Positions 23,217 to 31,216 of a DNA stretch of 63,017 bases are shown here, piece by piece. Source of the stretch: Oscillospiraceae bacterium (lineage in GTDB: Bacteria; Bacillota; Clostridia; Oscillospirales; Ruminococcaceae); assembly GCA_017460835.1 (NCBI GenBank), contig JAFUAD010000016.1, positions 1 through 63,017 on the forward strand, read 5' to 3'. A model generated the notes under the pieces. The model did not search any database and had not been told where the DNA came from. It was given only the letters and a program-made list of their open reading frames with translations. Made by a program: the position numbers and the translations under genes. Within the stretch, counting starts at the first letter, position 1. Each line of letters begins with the position of its first letter.

Positions 23217-24134
23217 ATGAATCATCGCAGACTGCGGCTTTTTGCTGCACTCGGCGCGCTGCTGCTTCTCGGCGGCTGCGGCACGAAGAAGAATCCGGAC
23301 GGCGGCGGCGATCTGCATCTCAGTGAGCTGGAGCTTCAGGAGCTCGGCGCACGGGAAACCGACCTCTCAAAGCGCTTTCCGGAATATTTCCAATACTGCT
23401 TCGGCGAGGATGCATCCTTCCGCCTTCTGCACAGGGCGGAGGACGACGGTTACGGCAGCATGGATGTATATGAGCTGACCTACCGCGACAAGACCGGTGC
23501 GCTCTGCACAACGGAATACAGTATTGAACCGTACAGCGCAGAATACACCGAAGCATATGGGAACAGTGAGATCTATTACCGTCAGGAGATGCAGTCACTC
23601 GCGGAGGTGAAGCTGCGCGAAATATTTAATCGCGGCTTTTCCGGGGAAATATTGGTAAAGCATCTGGGCGGGAGCCCGGAGGACTGGACAGACGATCCGA
23701 CGAAGGCAACAATCTGGATGGTTGAGAGCTTTCTCGTCAGTGACAGCCTTGAAGAATCGGGGACGGCTGCAAAGCTGATCGCCGATGGGGATATTGAGCC
23801 GGGAACCGGATGGCAGGTCTGTACCGCCGACTGGAAATCGGTTGCTTCCAATGAGGAATGGCTCTGCCGCTTTGATTTGTATATCCCATTTGATGCGGAT
23901 GCAAATGCCTATGAGGAAAAAATGATTCAGATTCGGAACGACTATCTGAGCTGTAACGATCAGCCGAAGTCTTTTTTGTTTCAGTTGATTCAACAGAATG
24001 AGGGCGACACTGCCCCTTATCAGGGCACGACGGTCTGGAAATCTGCCTGTGTACTTGGCGAGGAGACCGCCTTCGACAGACCGGTTCAGGTGAGCCAAAT
24101 ACTGAGAGAAAAGCTGATCGGAAAATATCAATAA
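23217..24134 (+). CDS. lipoprotein, tandem paralogue 3 of 3
   Basis: 305 residues: MNHRRLRLFAALGALLLLGG then [20 protein letters not shown]. Lipobox LGGC. It is the most diverged of the three after residue 80 but keeps EPGTGWQVCTADWKSVASNE, a segment shared by all. It ends 19 bp before purN. Function unknown; location predicted outside the membrane. Confidence 0.75.
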   Translation: MNHRRLRLFAALGALLLLGGCGTKKNPDGGGDLHLSELELQELGARETDLSKRFPEYFQYCFGEDASFRLLHRAEDDGYGSMDVYELTYRDKTGALCTTEYSIEPYSAEYTEAYGNSEIYYRQEMQSLAEVKLREIFNRGFSGEILVKHLGGSPEDWTDDPTKATIWMVESFLVSDSLEESGTAAKLIADGDIEPGTGWQVCTADWKSVASNEEWLCRFDLYIPFDADANAYEEKMIQIRNDYLSCNDQPKSFLFQLIQQNEGDTAPYQGTTVWKSACVLGEETAFDRPVQVSQILREKLIGKYQ

Positions 24135-24153
24135 ACTGTTTGGAGGTGCCGCA

Positions 24154-24813
24154 ATGGCAGAGCAGAATCATCCGAGAGACTACAAAAATATCATCGTACT
24201 GGTTTCCGGCGGCGGCACCAATTTGCAGGCGCTGATTGATGCACAGAACCGCGGCGAGCTCGGAAACGGCAGAATCACCTGCGTTATCAGCTCGAAGCCC
24301 GATGCCTATGCACTGGTGCGCGCAAAGAACGCCGGTATTCCCTCCCGCGTGATTCAGCGGAAGGCATACCCGGACACCGCCGCATACAGCGCCGCGATGC
24401 TCGAGGCGTTTTATGAGGAATACGCTGATCTGATCGTACAGGCGGGCTTCATGACGATTCTCGACGAGACGATCTGCCGCGCCTACCCGAACAAGATGAT
24501 CAACGTCCATCCCGCGCTGATCCCGAGCTTCTGCGGAAAGGGCTACTACGGCCTGCATGTGCATGAGGCCGCGCTCGAAAAGGGCGTGAAGGTCACCGGC
24601 GCGACGGTGCATTTCGTCAACGAGGTCTGCGACGGCGGGCCGATCATCCTGCAAAAGGCGGTCGCGGTGCAGCAGGGCGATACCCCGGAAACGCTGCAAA
24701 GGCGCGTCATGGAGGAGGCAGAATGGAAAATTCTGCCCGAGGCCGTGCGCCTGTTCTGTGAGGATAGGATCAAAGTGCGCGGCAATCAGGTTTTGATTCA
24801 GCAGGCAGATTAA
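24154..24813 (+). CDS. purN: phosphoribosylglycinamide formyltransferase
   Basis: 219 residues. IIVLVSGGGTNLQALIDAQN, LIVQAGFMTILDETICRAYP, INVHPALIPSFCGKGYYGLH and ATVHFVNEVCDGGPIILQKA include the catalytic Asn-His-Asp set of PurN. It formylates GAR with 10-formyl-THF. The start has GGAGG upstream. It lies between the lipoprotein triplet and the IMP cyclohydrolase gene. Confidence 0.95.
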   Translation: MAEQNHPRDYKNIIVLVSGGGTNLQALIDAQNRGELGNGRITCVISSKPDAYALVRAKNAGIPSRVIQRKAYPDTAAYSAAMLEAFYEEYADLIVQAGFMTILDETICRAYPNKMINVHPALIPSFCGKGYYGLHVHEAALEKGVKVTGATVHFVNEVCDGGPIILQKAVAVQQGDTPETLQRRVMEEAEWKILPEAVRLFCEDRIKVRGNQVLIQQAD

Positions 24814-24836
24814 AGTGTCTCCGACGGATTCATAAT

Positions 24837-24930
24837 GGGATTCCAACAGTTTGCGCAGCAATACTGTGGGATAGATATCCCTTTGGCGGGTTTGGGCAGC
24901 GCCCATTATAAATCCATCGCAAAGCGATAC
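24837..24930. repeat. multi-hairpin dispersed repeat, copy 1
   Basis: It shares GGGATTCCAA, TCCCTTTGGCGGG, TTGGGCAGCGCCCATTATAA and ATCGC-AAA-GCGAT with 39588-39662. The stems TGGGC-AGC-GCCCA and ATCGC/GCGAT are kept in both copies while loops differ. It fills the spacer between purN and the IMP cyclohydrolase gene. Confidence 0.65.
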
Positions 24931-24962
24931 CTTATTATCATCATAACAGGGAGGAAACGATT

Positions 24963-25688
24963 ATGGCAATGATTTCACTGGCACAGGAGCTTCAGGGGAA
25001 CAGCTACCCCGGCAGAGGCATCATTCTCGGCAGATCCGCAGACGGCAAACACGCCGTCGCTGCCTATTTCATCATGGGCAGAAGCGAAAATTCCCGGAAC
25101 CGCATTTTCGTACCCGAGGGCGCAAATCTCAGAACGAAGGCATATGACGAGAGCAAATGCTCCGACCCCTCCCTGATTATCTACTATCCGGTGCGGGTGC
25201 TCGGAAACAAGACCATCGTCACGAACGGCGACCAGACCGACACGATCTATGAGGCAATGGATCACCAGTTCACCTTCGAGCAGGGGCTCAGAGCGCGGAA
25301 ATTCGAGCCGGATGCCCCGAACTATACCCCCCGCATCTCCGGCATCATCCGCTGCGAGAAGGGCGGCTTCAACTATGCGCTGTCGATTCTCAAGAGCGCG
25401 GACGGCAACCCCGCCTCCTGCCAGCGGTTCACCTTCTCTTATGAGAACCCGATCGCCGGTCAGGGTCACTTCATTCACACCTATGTCGGCGACGGCAACC
25501 CGCTGCCGAGCTTTGTCGGCGAGCCGAAGCTCGTCTCAATTCCGGATGACATCGACGGCTTTACCGAGCTGCTCTGGAGCAATCTGAACCCGGATAACAA
25601 AATCTCGCTGTTTGTGCGCTATATCGACGCCGAGAACGGCAATGCCGTCAGCAAGATCGTCAACCGCTACGGCAATCAGGCAAAATAA
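24963..25688 (+). CDS. IMP cyclohydrolase (PurO-type)
   Basis: 241 residues. LAQELQGNSYPGRGIILGRS, AVAAYFIMGRSENSRNRIFV and YYPVRVLGNKTIVTNGDQTD match the IMP_cyclohyd family (PF07826), which closes FAICAR to IMP and in these Firmicutes replaces the N-terminal half of PurH. The AICAR formyltransferase is a separate gene (26480-27664). GGGAGG precedes the ATG. Confidence 0.9.
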   Translation: MAMISLAQELQGNSYPGRGIILGRSADGKHAVAAYFIMGRSENSRNRIFVPEGANLRTKAYDESKCSDPSLIIYYPVRVLGNKTIVTNGDQTDTIYEAMDHQFTFEQGLRARKFEPDAPNYTPRISGIIRCEKGGFNYALSILKSADGNPASCQRFTFSYENPIAGQGHFIHTYVGDGNPLPSFVGEPKLVSIPDDIDGFTELLWSNLNPDNKISLFVRYIDAENGNAVSKIVNRYGNQAK

Positions 25689-25727
25689 GCAGTACCGCTT
25701 TATTTGATGAACAGGAGGCGAAACCAT

Positions 25728-26432
25728 ATGAAAAAGCAATTGTTATGTCTTTCCGCCGCACTGGCAATGCTGACAGCGCTGCCGTCATGCGGCAAGAAAA
25801 ATGATGCTTCATCCGTGGCATCATCGGACGCTGCATCCTCGCAGGCACAGCAGGTGAGCGACAGCAGCAGCGATGCACAGCAGAACGGACAGCAGGCAGC
25901 ACCGGTCATTCCGGGCAAACTCTACGCGCTGAATCTTGCTGCGGATGCGCAGCCGGTCATCCGCGGCATCAGCCTTGACGGCAACCAAGCCGGAACCTAT
26001 AAGGCCACCGCCGAATCCGTCAACGGCAAAGCGCCGTCTGACAGCGATATCCGCTTTGTGTTCATGATGAACGAATGGATCTCGATTATTCCCGATACCG
26101 ATAAAACAGACGGTCTGACCGCATATATTCTCGAGCATCAGACCGACCCGGCGGTATATACGGACAGCTTTTTCGCATCGCTGACAGGCGATGTCCCGGT
26201 GGCTTCGCTGACAAAGCCCGAAGATGAGGGCGGCTACGGATACTGGGGCGAGCTGTACCTCGCCCCGGATTCGTGGCAAGCCGGCGCCTATGATCTTGTC
26301 ATCACAGACGGCGCAAAGCCTGTCGCCTGTGTGATGCTGAATATGTATGATGAAGGCGCACTGGCAGAAAAATCGGACGCGGAGCTGAATCAGATGATGG
26401 CGGATGCACGCGCCGCGGCAGAGAATAAGTAA
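25728..26432 (+). CDS. lipoprotein, hypothetical
   Basis: 234 residues: MKKQLLCLSAALAMLTALPS then Cys (lipobox LPSC), followed by a Ser/Ala/Gln-rich linker and a domain containing PVIPGKLYALNLAADAQPVI and GGYGYWGELYLAPDSW. AGGAGG 9 nt upstream decides the ATG at 25728 over a frame starting at 25704. It is unrelated in sequence to the lipoprotein triplet. It sits between two purine genes with short spacers, so it is co-transcribed. Function unknown. Confidence 0.75.
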   Translation: MKKQLLCLSAALAMLTALPSCGKKNDASSVASSDAASSQAQQVSDSSSDAQQNGQQAAPVIPGKLYALNLAADAQPVIRGISLDGNQAGTYKATAESVNGKAPSDSDIRFVFMMNEWISIIPDTDKTDGLTAYILEHQTDPAVYTDSFFASLTGDVPVASLTKPEDEGGYGYWGELYLAPDSWQAGAYDLVITDGAKPVACVMLNMYDEGALAEKSDAELNQMMADARAAAENK

Positions 26433-26479
26433 ACCGGAATATGATATGCGGCAGGATGCGCCGCGGAAAGGAAACTGTT

Positions 26480-27664
26480 ATGGAAACCGAACGTCTTTTG
26501 AAGTATGGCTGCAACCCGAACCAGAAGCCTGCACGCATCTTTATGAACGACGGCAGCGCATTGCCGATCACGGTGCTTTCGGGCAATCCGGGCTATATCA
26601 ATCTGCTCGATGCCTTCAACGGCTGGCAGCTTGTCCGCGAGCTGAAGGCTGCGACCGGTATGCCGGCTGCAACCTCTTTCAAGCACGTTTCTCCGGCAGG
26701 CGCCGCAATCGGCAGACCGCTCTCCGATACGCTGAAAAAGATCTATTTTGTCGATGACCTCGGCGAGCTTTCGCCGCTGGCATGTGCCTATGCAAGAGCA
26801 AGAGGCGCCGACAGAATGTCCAGCTTCGGCGACTGGATTTCCCTTTCCGACGAGTGCGACGCGATTACCGCAACACTGATCGCACGCGAGGTCTCCGACG
26901 GCATCATTGCGCCGGGTTACTCCGAGGAAGCACTGGCAATCCTCAAAACCAAGCGCAAGGGCAATTACAATATCGTGCAGATTGACCCGAACTATGAGCC
27001 GCCGAAGATTGAGCACAAGGAAGTGTTCGGCGTGACCTTCGAGCAGGGCAGAAATGATCTCGCAATCAACGAGGAAACGATGCTTTCCAATCTCGTCACC
27101 GAGAACAAGGATATCCCGGAGGACAAGAAATTTGACCTGATCCTCTCGCTGATTACCCTGAAATACACCCAGTCCAATTCGGTCTGCTATGTCAAGGACG
27201 GACAGGCAATCGGCATCGGTGCGGGTCAGCAGTCCCGCATTCACTGCACGCGCCTTGCCGGCACGAAGGCCGATAACTGGTGGCTCCGTCAGGCGCCGCA
27301 GGTTCTGAATCTGCCGTTCCGCGATGACATCAAGCGCCCCGACCGCGACAACGCGATCGACCTCTACATCGGCGAGGACTACATGGATATTCTCGCTGAC
27401 GGCGAGTGGGAGCGCGTCTTTACCGAAAAGCCGCCGATCTTCACAAAGGAGGAGCGGCAGGCGTGGATCGCAAAGAACACCGATGTCTGCCTCGGCTCGG
27501 ACGCCTTCTTCCCGTTCCCGGACAACATCGACCGCGCATTCAAGAGCGGCGTCAAGTATATCGTCGAGCCGGGCGGCTCGATCCGCGATGATATCGTCAT
27601 CGGGCAGTGCAACAAATACGGCATCGCGATGGCATTCTGCGGCCTGAGACTGTTCCACCACTGA
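26480..27664 (+). CDS. AICAR formyltransferase, stand-alone
   Basis: 394 residues. RLLKYGCNPNQKPARIF, ATSFKHVSPAGAAIGRPLSD (the K-H pair of the transformylase active site), YTQSNSVCYVKDGQAIGIGA and KYIVEPGGSIRDDIVIGQCN match the AICAR transformylase part of PurH. The MGS-like cyclohydrolase domain is absent; that step is supplied by the gene at 24963-25688. The ATG at 26480 has AAAGGAAA upstream. The next lipoprotein starts 8 bp after the stop. Confidence 0.92.
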   Translation: METERLLKYGCNPNQKPARIFMNDGSALPITVLSGNPGYINLLDAFNGWQLVRELKAATGMPAATSFKHVSPAGAAIGRPLSDTLKKIYFVDDLGELSPLACAYARARGADRMSSFGDWISLSDECDAITATLIAREVSDGIIAPGYSEEALAILKTKRKGNYNIVQIDPNYEPPKIEHKEVFGVTFEQGRNDLAINEETMLSNLVTENKDIPEDKKFDLILSLITLKYTQSNSVCYVKDGQAIGIGAGQQSRIHCTRLAGTKADNWWLRQAPQVLNLPFRDDIKRPDRDNAIDLYIGEDYMDILADGEWERVFTEKPPIFTKEERQAWIAKNTDVCLGSDAFFPFPDNIDRAFKSGVKYIVEPGGSIRDDIVIGQCNKYGIAMAFCGLRLFHH

Positions 27665-27672
27665 GGTATCCT

Positions 27673-28797
27673 ATGAAAAAATACGCTCTGCTCGCCGCCC
27701 TTGCGGCAGCAACGACCCTACTGACCGGCTGTGCCCTGACGGATTCGGAATCGAAGGCCGATCTTCCGCTGGCTACCGGGAAATCATCCTCGGCAGCGGA
27801 AACAGAGCCCGCTCAGCCGGAGGAGACCGAGCCCGCCGGACTGAGCGGGGATGCCGTACAGCAGGCGGCAGGCTATCTGCTGCACGCGGGCGAGATGAAG
27901 CTCCCGGTCTCGGAGGAGGATGACAAAACCGGCATGCTGTTCCGGTTCACGGCGGTCTCCGCCGAATCCTGCAACCTGACATGGGACGCTTACCGGATCA
28001 CCGATGCCGGAAATGAGATCGGGCGGGGCATTTCGGTCAACGGCAAGCTCTACGGCGATCAGCTTGTGGCCTATGCGCCGGTGGCACCGGATAACGGCAC
28101 CGTGACCGGCTATACGCTGGAGGGCGCCGTCCTGACAAAAACCGAAGGCTCCGGGCAGCGGGACTATAAGCTGTTTGTCAGCCTGACGGACGCAGAGCCG
28201 AAGCTGATGCTGCTTGCGGCGGACGGCTCCGGCGATCAGCTCGCAGCCTCCCCCTTTGCACCGGAAATGACCGAGTATGAATGGGTCGCGCTCGCCTCCG
28301 CACAGGATGCCGGCAGCGAGGCGATCGGAGGAGACAACGGGCTCTTTTATACGCAGGGCAATGTGCTGATGATGGACGGCTCGCTGTTCGGGTCGCCGAA
28401 GGATGCGGTCGAGACGCGCGTCGGGTATTCGATCGGCACGCTTCAGCCGTTTTCCGGCTGGGCGGTTCCGCTCGAATCGACGGTCCTCAGCTATAACGGG
28501 CTGAATCTGACGCTGATCTTCCGCTCCGGCAGCCTGACTGCGGTCTATGCGGATTATCTGCTGGATGACCCGTATACCTTCTTCAACGATGTCGCGGATG
28601 ACGCGGTCAGCGCATTCGGCGCGGCTGACTCCGCCTATTCGGATGAGACAGAAAACTATGTCGAATCATGGTATTTGCCGGATCAGAATGTGACGCTGTA
28701 TCTCTACACCTACACAGTCTCCGACGGCGAGACAGACACCGTTTATTTCCGGCAGGAGTACACCGTCGGCGAGACCGACCGCTTCTGCGGATTCTGA
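27673..28797 (+). CDS. lipoprotein, hypothetical
   Basis: 374 residues: MKKYALLAALAAATTLLTG then Cys (lipobox LTGC), an acidic Ser/Thr/Glu linker, then beta-rich sequence with no recognised domain (TGYTLEGAVLTKTEGSGQRD, GLNLTLIFRSGSLTAVYADY). GAGG lies 6 nt before the ATG, which is 8 bp after the AICAR formyltransferase stop: tight coupling. It is the fifth lipoprotein in the purine cluster. Function unknown. Confidence 0.75.
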   Translation: MKKYALLAALAAATTLLTGCALTDSESKADLPLATGKSSSAAETEPAQPEETEPAGLSGDAVQQAAGYLLHAGEMKLPVSEEDDKTGMLFRFTAVSAESCNLTWDAYRITDAGNEIGRGISVNGKLYGDQLVAYAPVAPDNGTVTGYTLEGAVLTKTEGSGQRDYKLFVSLTDAEPKLMLLAADGSGDQLAASPFAPEMTEYEWVALASAQDAGSEAIGGDNGLFYTQGNVLMMDGSLFGSPKDAVETRVGYSIGTLQPFSGWAVPLESTVLSYNGLNLTLIFRSGSLTAVYADYLLDDPYTFFNDVADDAVSAFGAADSAYSDETENYVESWYLPDQNVTLYLYTYTVSDGETDTVYFRQEYTVGETDRFCGF

Positions 28798-28863
28798 GCG
28801 CACCCCCTCCATCTCCCCCCTTTTTTTGAGAAAACAATACCCTTTTGAAAGGAACAGAAAAGT

Positions 28864-30141
28864 ATGAAAGTATTGGTAGTCGGCGGCGGCGGCAGAGAGC
28901 ACGCCATTGTTATGAAGCTCAGTGAGTCTCCGCTGGTGACAGAGCTGTACTGCGCACCGGGCAACGGCGGCATCGCAAAGTATGCGACCTGCTGCCCGGT
29001 CAAGGCAACCGATTTAGAGGGCATCCTCGCGCTTGCGAAGCAGCTTGCGGCGGACTGGGTGTTTGTCGCGCCGGATGACCCGCTGGTCATGGGGCTTGCG
29101 GATCTGCTGCGGGAAAACGGCTTCCGCGTCTTCGGCCCCTCGAAGGCGGCCGCGATCATCGAGGGCAGCAAGGCATTCTCGAAGAATCTGATGAAGAAAT
29201 ACGGCATCCCGACTGCAAAATACGAGATCTTTGATGATCCGGAGAAGGCGATCGCCTATATCAAGGAGCAGGACACCTACCCGACGGTCATCAAGGCGGA
29301 CGGACTGGCGCTGGGAAAGGGCGTCATCATCGCGCAGAGCGAGGATGAGGCAATCGCGGCGGTGCGCTCGATCATGGAGGACAAGATTTTCGGCGAGAGC
29401 GGCTCAAAGCTCGTGGTCGAGGAGTTCCTGACCGGCCCGGAGGTCTCCGTTCTGGCATTTACCGACGGCGAGACCGTTGTGCCGATGATCTCCTCGATGG
29501 ATCACAAGCGCGCGCTCGACGGCGACCGCGGCAAGAATACCGGCGGCATGGGCACCGTTTCGCCGAATCCCTATTACACCAAGAGCATTGCCGAGCAGTG
29601 CATGCGGGAGATTTTCCTGCCGACGATGCACGCGATGAACGGCGAAAACCGCACCTTCCGCGGATGCCTGTACTTCGGGCTGATGCTGACTGCGGACGGC
29701 CCGAAGGTCATTGAATACAACTGCCGCTTCGGCGACCCGGAAACGCAGGTCGTCCTGCCGATGCTGAAAACCGATCTGCTGGAGATCATGGAGGCCGTCG
29801 AGGAGCAGCGCCTCGCCGATATTTCCGTTCACTGGAAAAGCGGCGCCTGTGCCTGCGTCATTCTCGCAAGCGGCGGCTATCCGGAAAAATATGAGACCGG
29901 CAAGCCGATCAGCGGCCTGAACGAAAAGGGACAGGTCGAGGGCGCGGCGGTCTATCACGCCGGCACAAAGCTCGACGGCGATACCTTCCTGACGGCGGGC
30001 GGCAGAGTGCTCGGCGTCACGGCGTCCGGCGAGAATCTGCGTGCGGCACTCGATGCTGCATACAAGGCGGCATCACAGATTTCCTTTGCGGAGATGCATT
30101 ACCGGAAGGATATCGGAAAGCGCGCACTTGCTGCAAAATAA
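28864..30141 (+). CDS. purD: phosphoribosylamine-glycine ligase
   Basis: 425 residues. VLVVGGGGREHAIVMKLSES at the N-terminus, ATP-grasp motifs in YPTVIKADGLALGKGVIIAQ and LVVEEFLTGPEVSVLAFTDG, and YFGLMLTADGPKVIEYNCRF with GDPETQVVLP. It makes GAR from phosphoribosylamine, glycine and ATP. It ends the visible purine cluster; purB, purL and purK are not in the window. AAAGGAACAG precedes the ATG. Confidence 0.95.
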   Translation: MKVLVVGGGGREHAIVMKLSESPLVTELYCAPGNGGIAKYATCCPVKATDLEGILALAKQLAADWVFVAPDDPLVMGLADLLRENGFRVFGPSKAAAIIEGSKAFSKNLMKKYGIPTAKYEIFDDPEKAIAYIKEQDTYPTVIKADGLALGKGVIIAQSEDEAIAAVRSIMEDKIFGESGSKLVVEEFLTGPEVSVLAFTDGETVVPMISSMDHKRALDGDRGKNTGGMGTVSPNPYYTKSIAEQCMREIFLPTMHAMNGENRTFRGCLYFGLMLTADGPKVIEYNCRFGDPETQVVLPMLKTDLLEIMEAVEEQRLADISVHWKSGACACVILASGGYPEKYETGKPISGLNEKGQVEGAAVYHAGTKLDGDTFLTAGGRVLGVTASGENLRAALDAAYKAASQISFAEMHYRKDIGKRALAAK

Positions 30142-30169
30142 TCTGAACGGCAGGAGGCTGTGACGGAAT

Positions 30170-31216
30170 ATGGCAAATCAAAAGCGGAAACAGCCTGCTG
30201 CTTCCGCAGGGAAAAAGGCATCGCCGAAGCAGGCGGATGCACCGAAGCGGACAGATAAACCAAAGCCTGCAAATGCACCGAAGCGGAAGCAGCCGCAGCC
30301 TGAAAAGACGGCAGCGGAAGAATCCCGGAGCAAGCCGGAGAAGCAGAACCGGAAAAACGGCGAAAAGATCCGGAATTACACGCTGCTGGACTGCATGAAG
30401 CTCGGTGTGCTCGGCAATATCATGTTCGTGATCTTTATTATCATCTGCCTGATCTATTACTATTCGCTCGCGCGGAAGGGCAACTATGTCATTCCGTTTG
30501 AGGTCGTCGCATACGGCGTCGAGGCGCTCGGCTTCGCGCTGTTCACGACCAGTGTCATCTGGCTCGACCGGCTGGTGCGGGCGCGCGTTCTGATGAAGGT
30601 GCTGCTGCTCATTTATATCGTGGTCGAGGTCATTCTGATGCTGCTGGAATTCCAGTTTCTCCCGTGGACGTATTACAACGGCATCTCGATCGTCACGGTC
30701 ATCACGCATGTGATCTTCTCGGCGTGCGTCTCCTTCTCTCTGCTGATGCTGGAGCCGCACAACAAGCGTGTCGAGATCATCGTCGGCATCACGACCGCGA
30801 TCATCCTCGCGGGCATGTTCTTCGGCGCGGCAGGATACCGCGTCTATGCGAGCATTCTGGTCAATGCCTTTGCCTATATCTTCTTCTTTACGGCAATGAA
30901 GCGGCAGATCGTGCTTGAGGAGGTGCTCGTGGACTGCTACGGCGATCAGGCGAAGGTGACGAGCTTCAGCTCGACAATGTTTGAGGATACTCCGACGATG
31001 ATCGAACGCGAGCATAAGAAAAAGACCCTGAAGCAGCGCGTGAAGGATGTGCGCAATAAGCTCAGCCTTGAGAATGAGGAGCACATCGTGCTGACGGACA
31101 AGGACGAGAAGTTTGAATACGAATTCGGCGTACAGGATGACGATGACGACGACGAATACGAAGAATATGATGACGGCGGGTATGAGGACGATGCAGAGGA
31201 CGGGGATGACGCATGA
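30170..31216 (+). CDS. integral membrane protein with basic N-tail and acidic C-tail
   Basis: 348 residues. Residues 1-70 are Lys/Pro/Ala-rich and basic. About six membrane helices follow (for example GNIMFVIFIIICLIYYYSLA, VLLLIYIVVEVILMLLEF, IIVGITTAIILAGMFFGAAG, ASILVNAFAYIFFFTAM). The C-terminus is cytosolic-looking and ends in an Asp/Glu/Tyr-rich stretch (DDDDDDEYEEYDDGGYEDD). The acidic tail resembles, in miniature, that of the GT2 enzyme at 13915. No family recognised. Its stop overlaps the uvrC start (ATGA). Confidence 0.7.
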   Translation: MANQKRKQPAASAGKKASPKQADAPKRTDKPKPANAPKRKQPQPEKTAAEESRSKPEKQNRKNGEKIRNYTLLDCMKLGVLGNIMFVIFIIICLIYYYSLARKGNYVIPFEVVAYGVEALGFALFTTSVIWLDRLVRARVLMKVLLLIYIVVEVILMLLEFQFLPWTYYNGISIVTVITHVIFSACVSFSLLMLEPHNKRVEIIVGITTAIILAGMFFGAAGYRVYASILVNAFAYIFFFTAMKRQIVLEEVLVDCYGDQAKVTSFSSTMFEDTPTMIEREHKKKTLKQRVKDVRNKLSLENEEHIVLTDKDEKFEYEFGVQDDDDDDEYEEYDDGGYEDDAEDGDDA

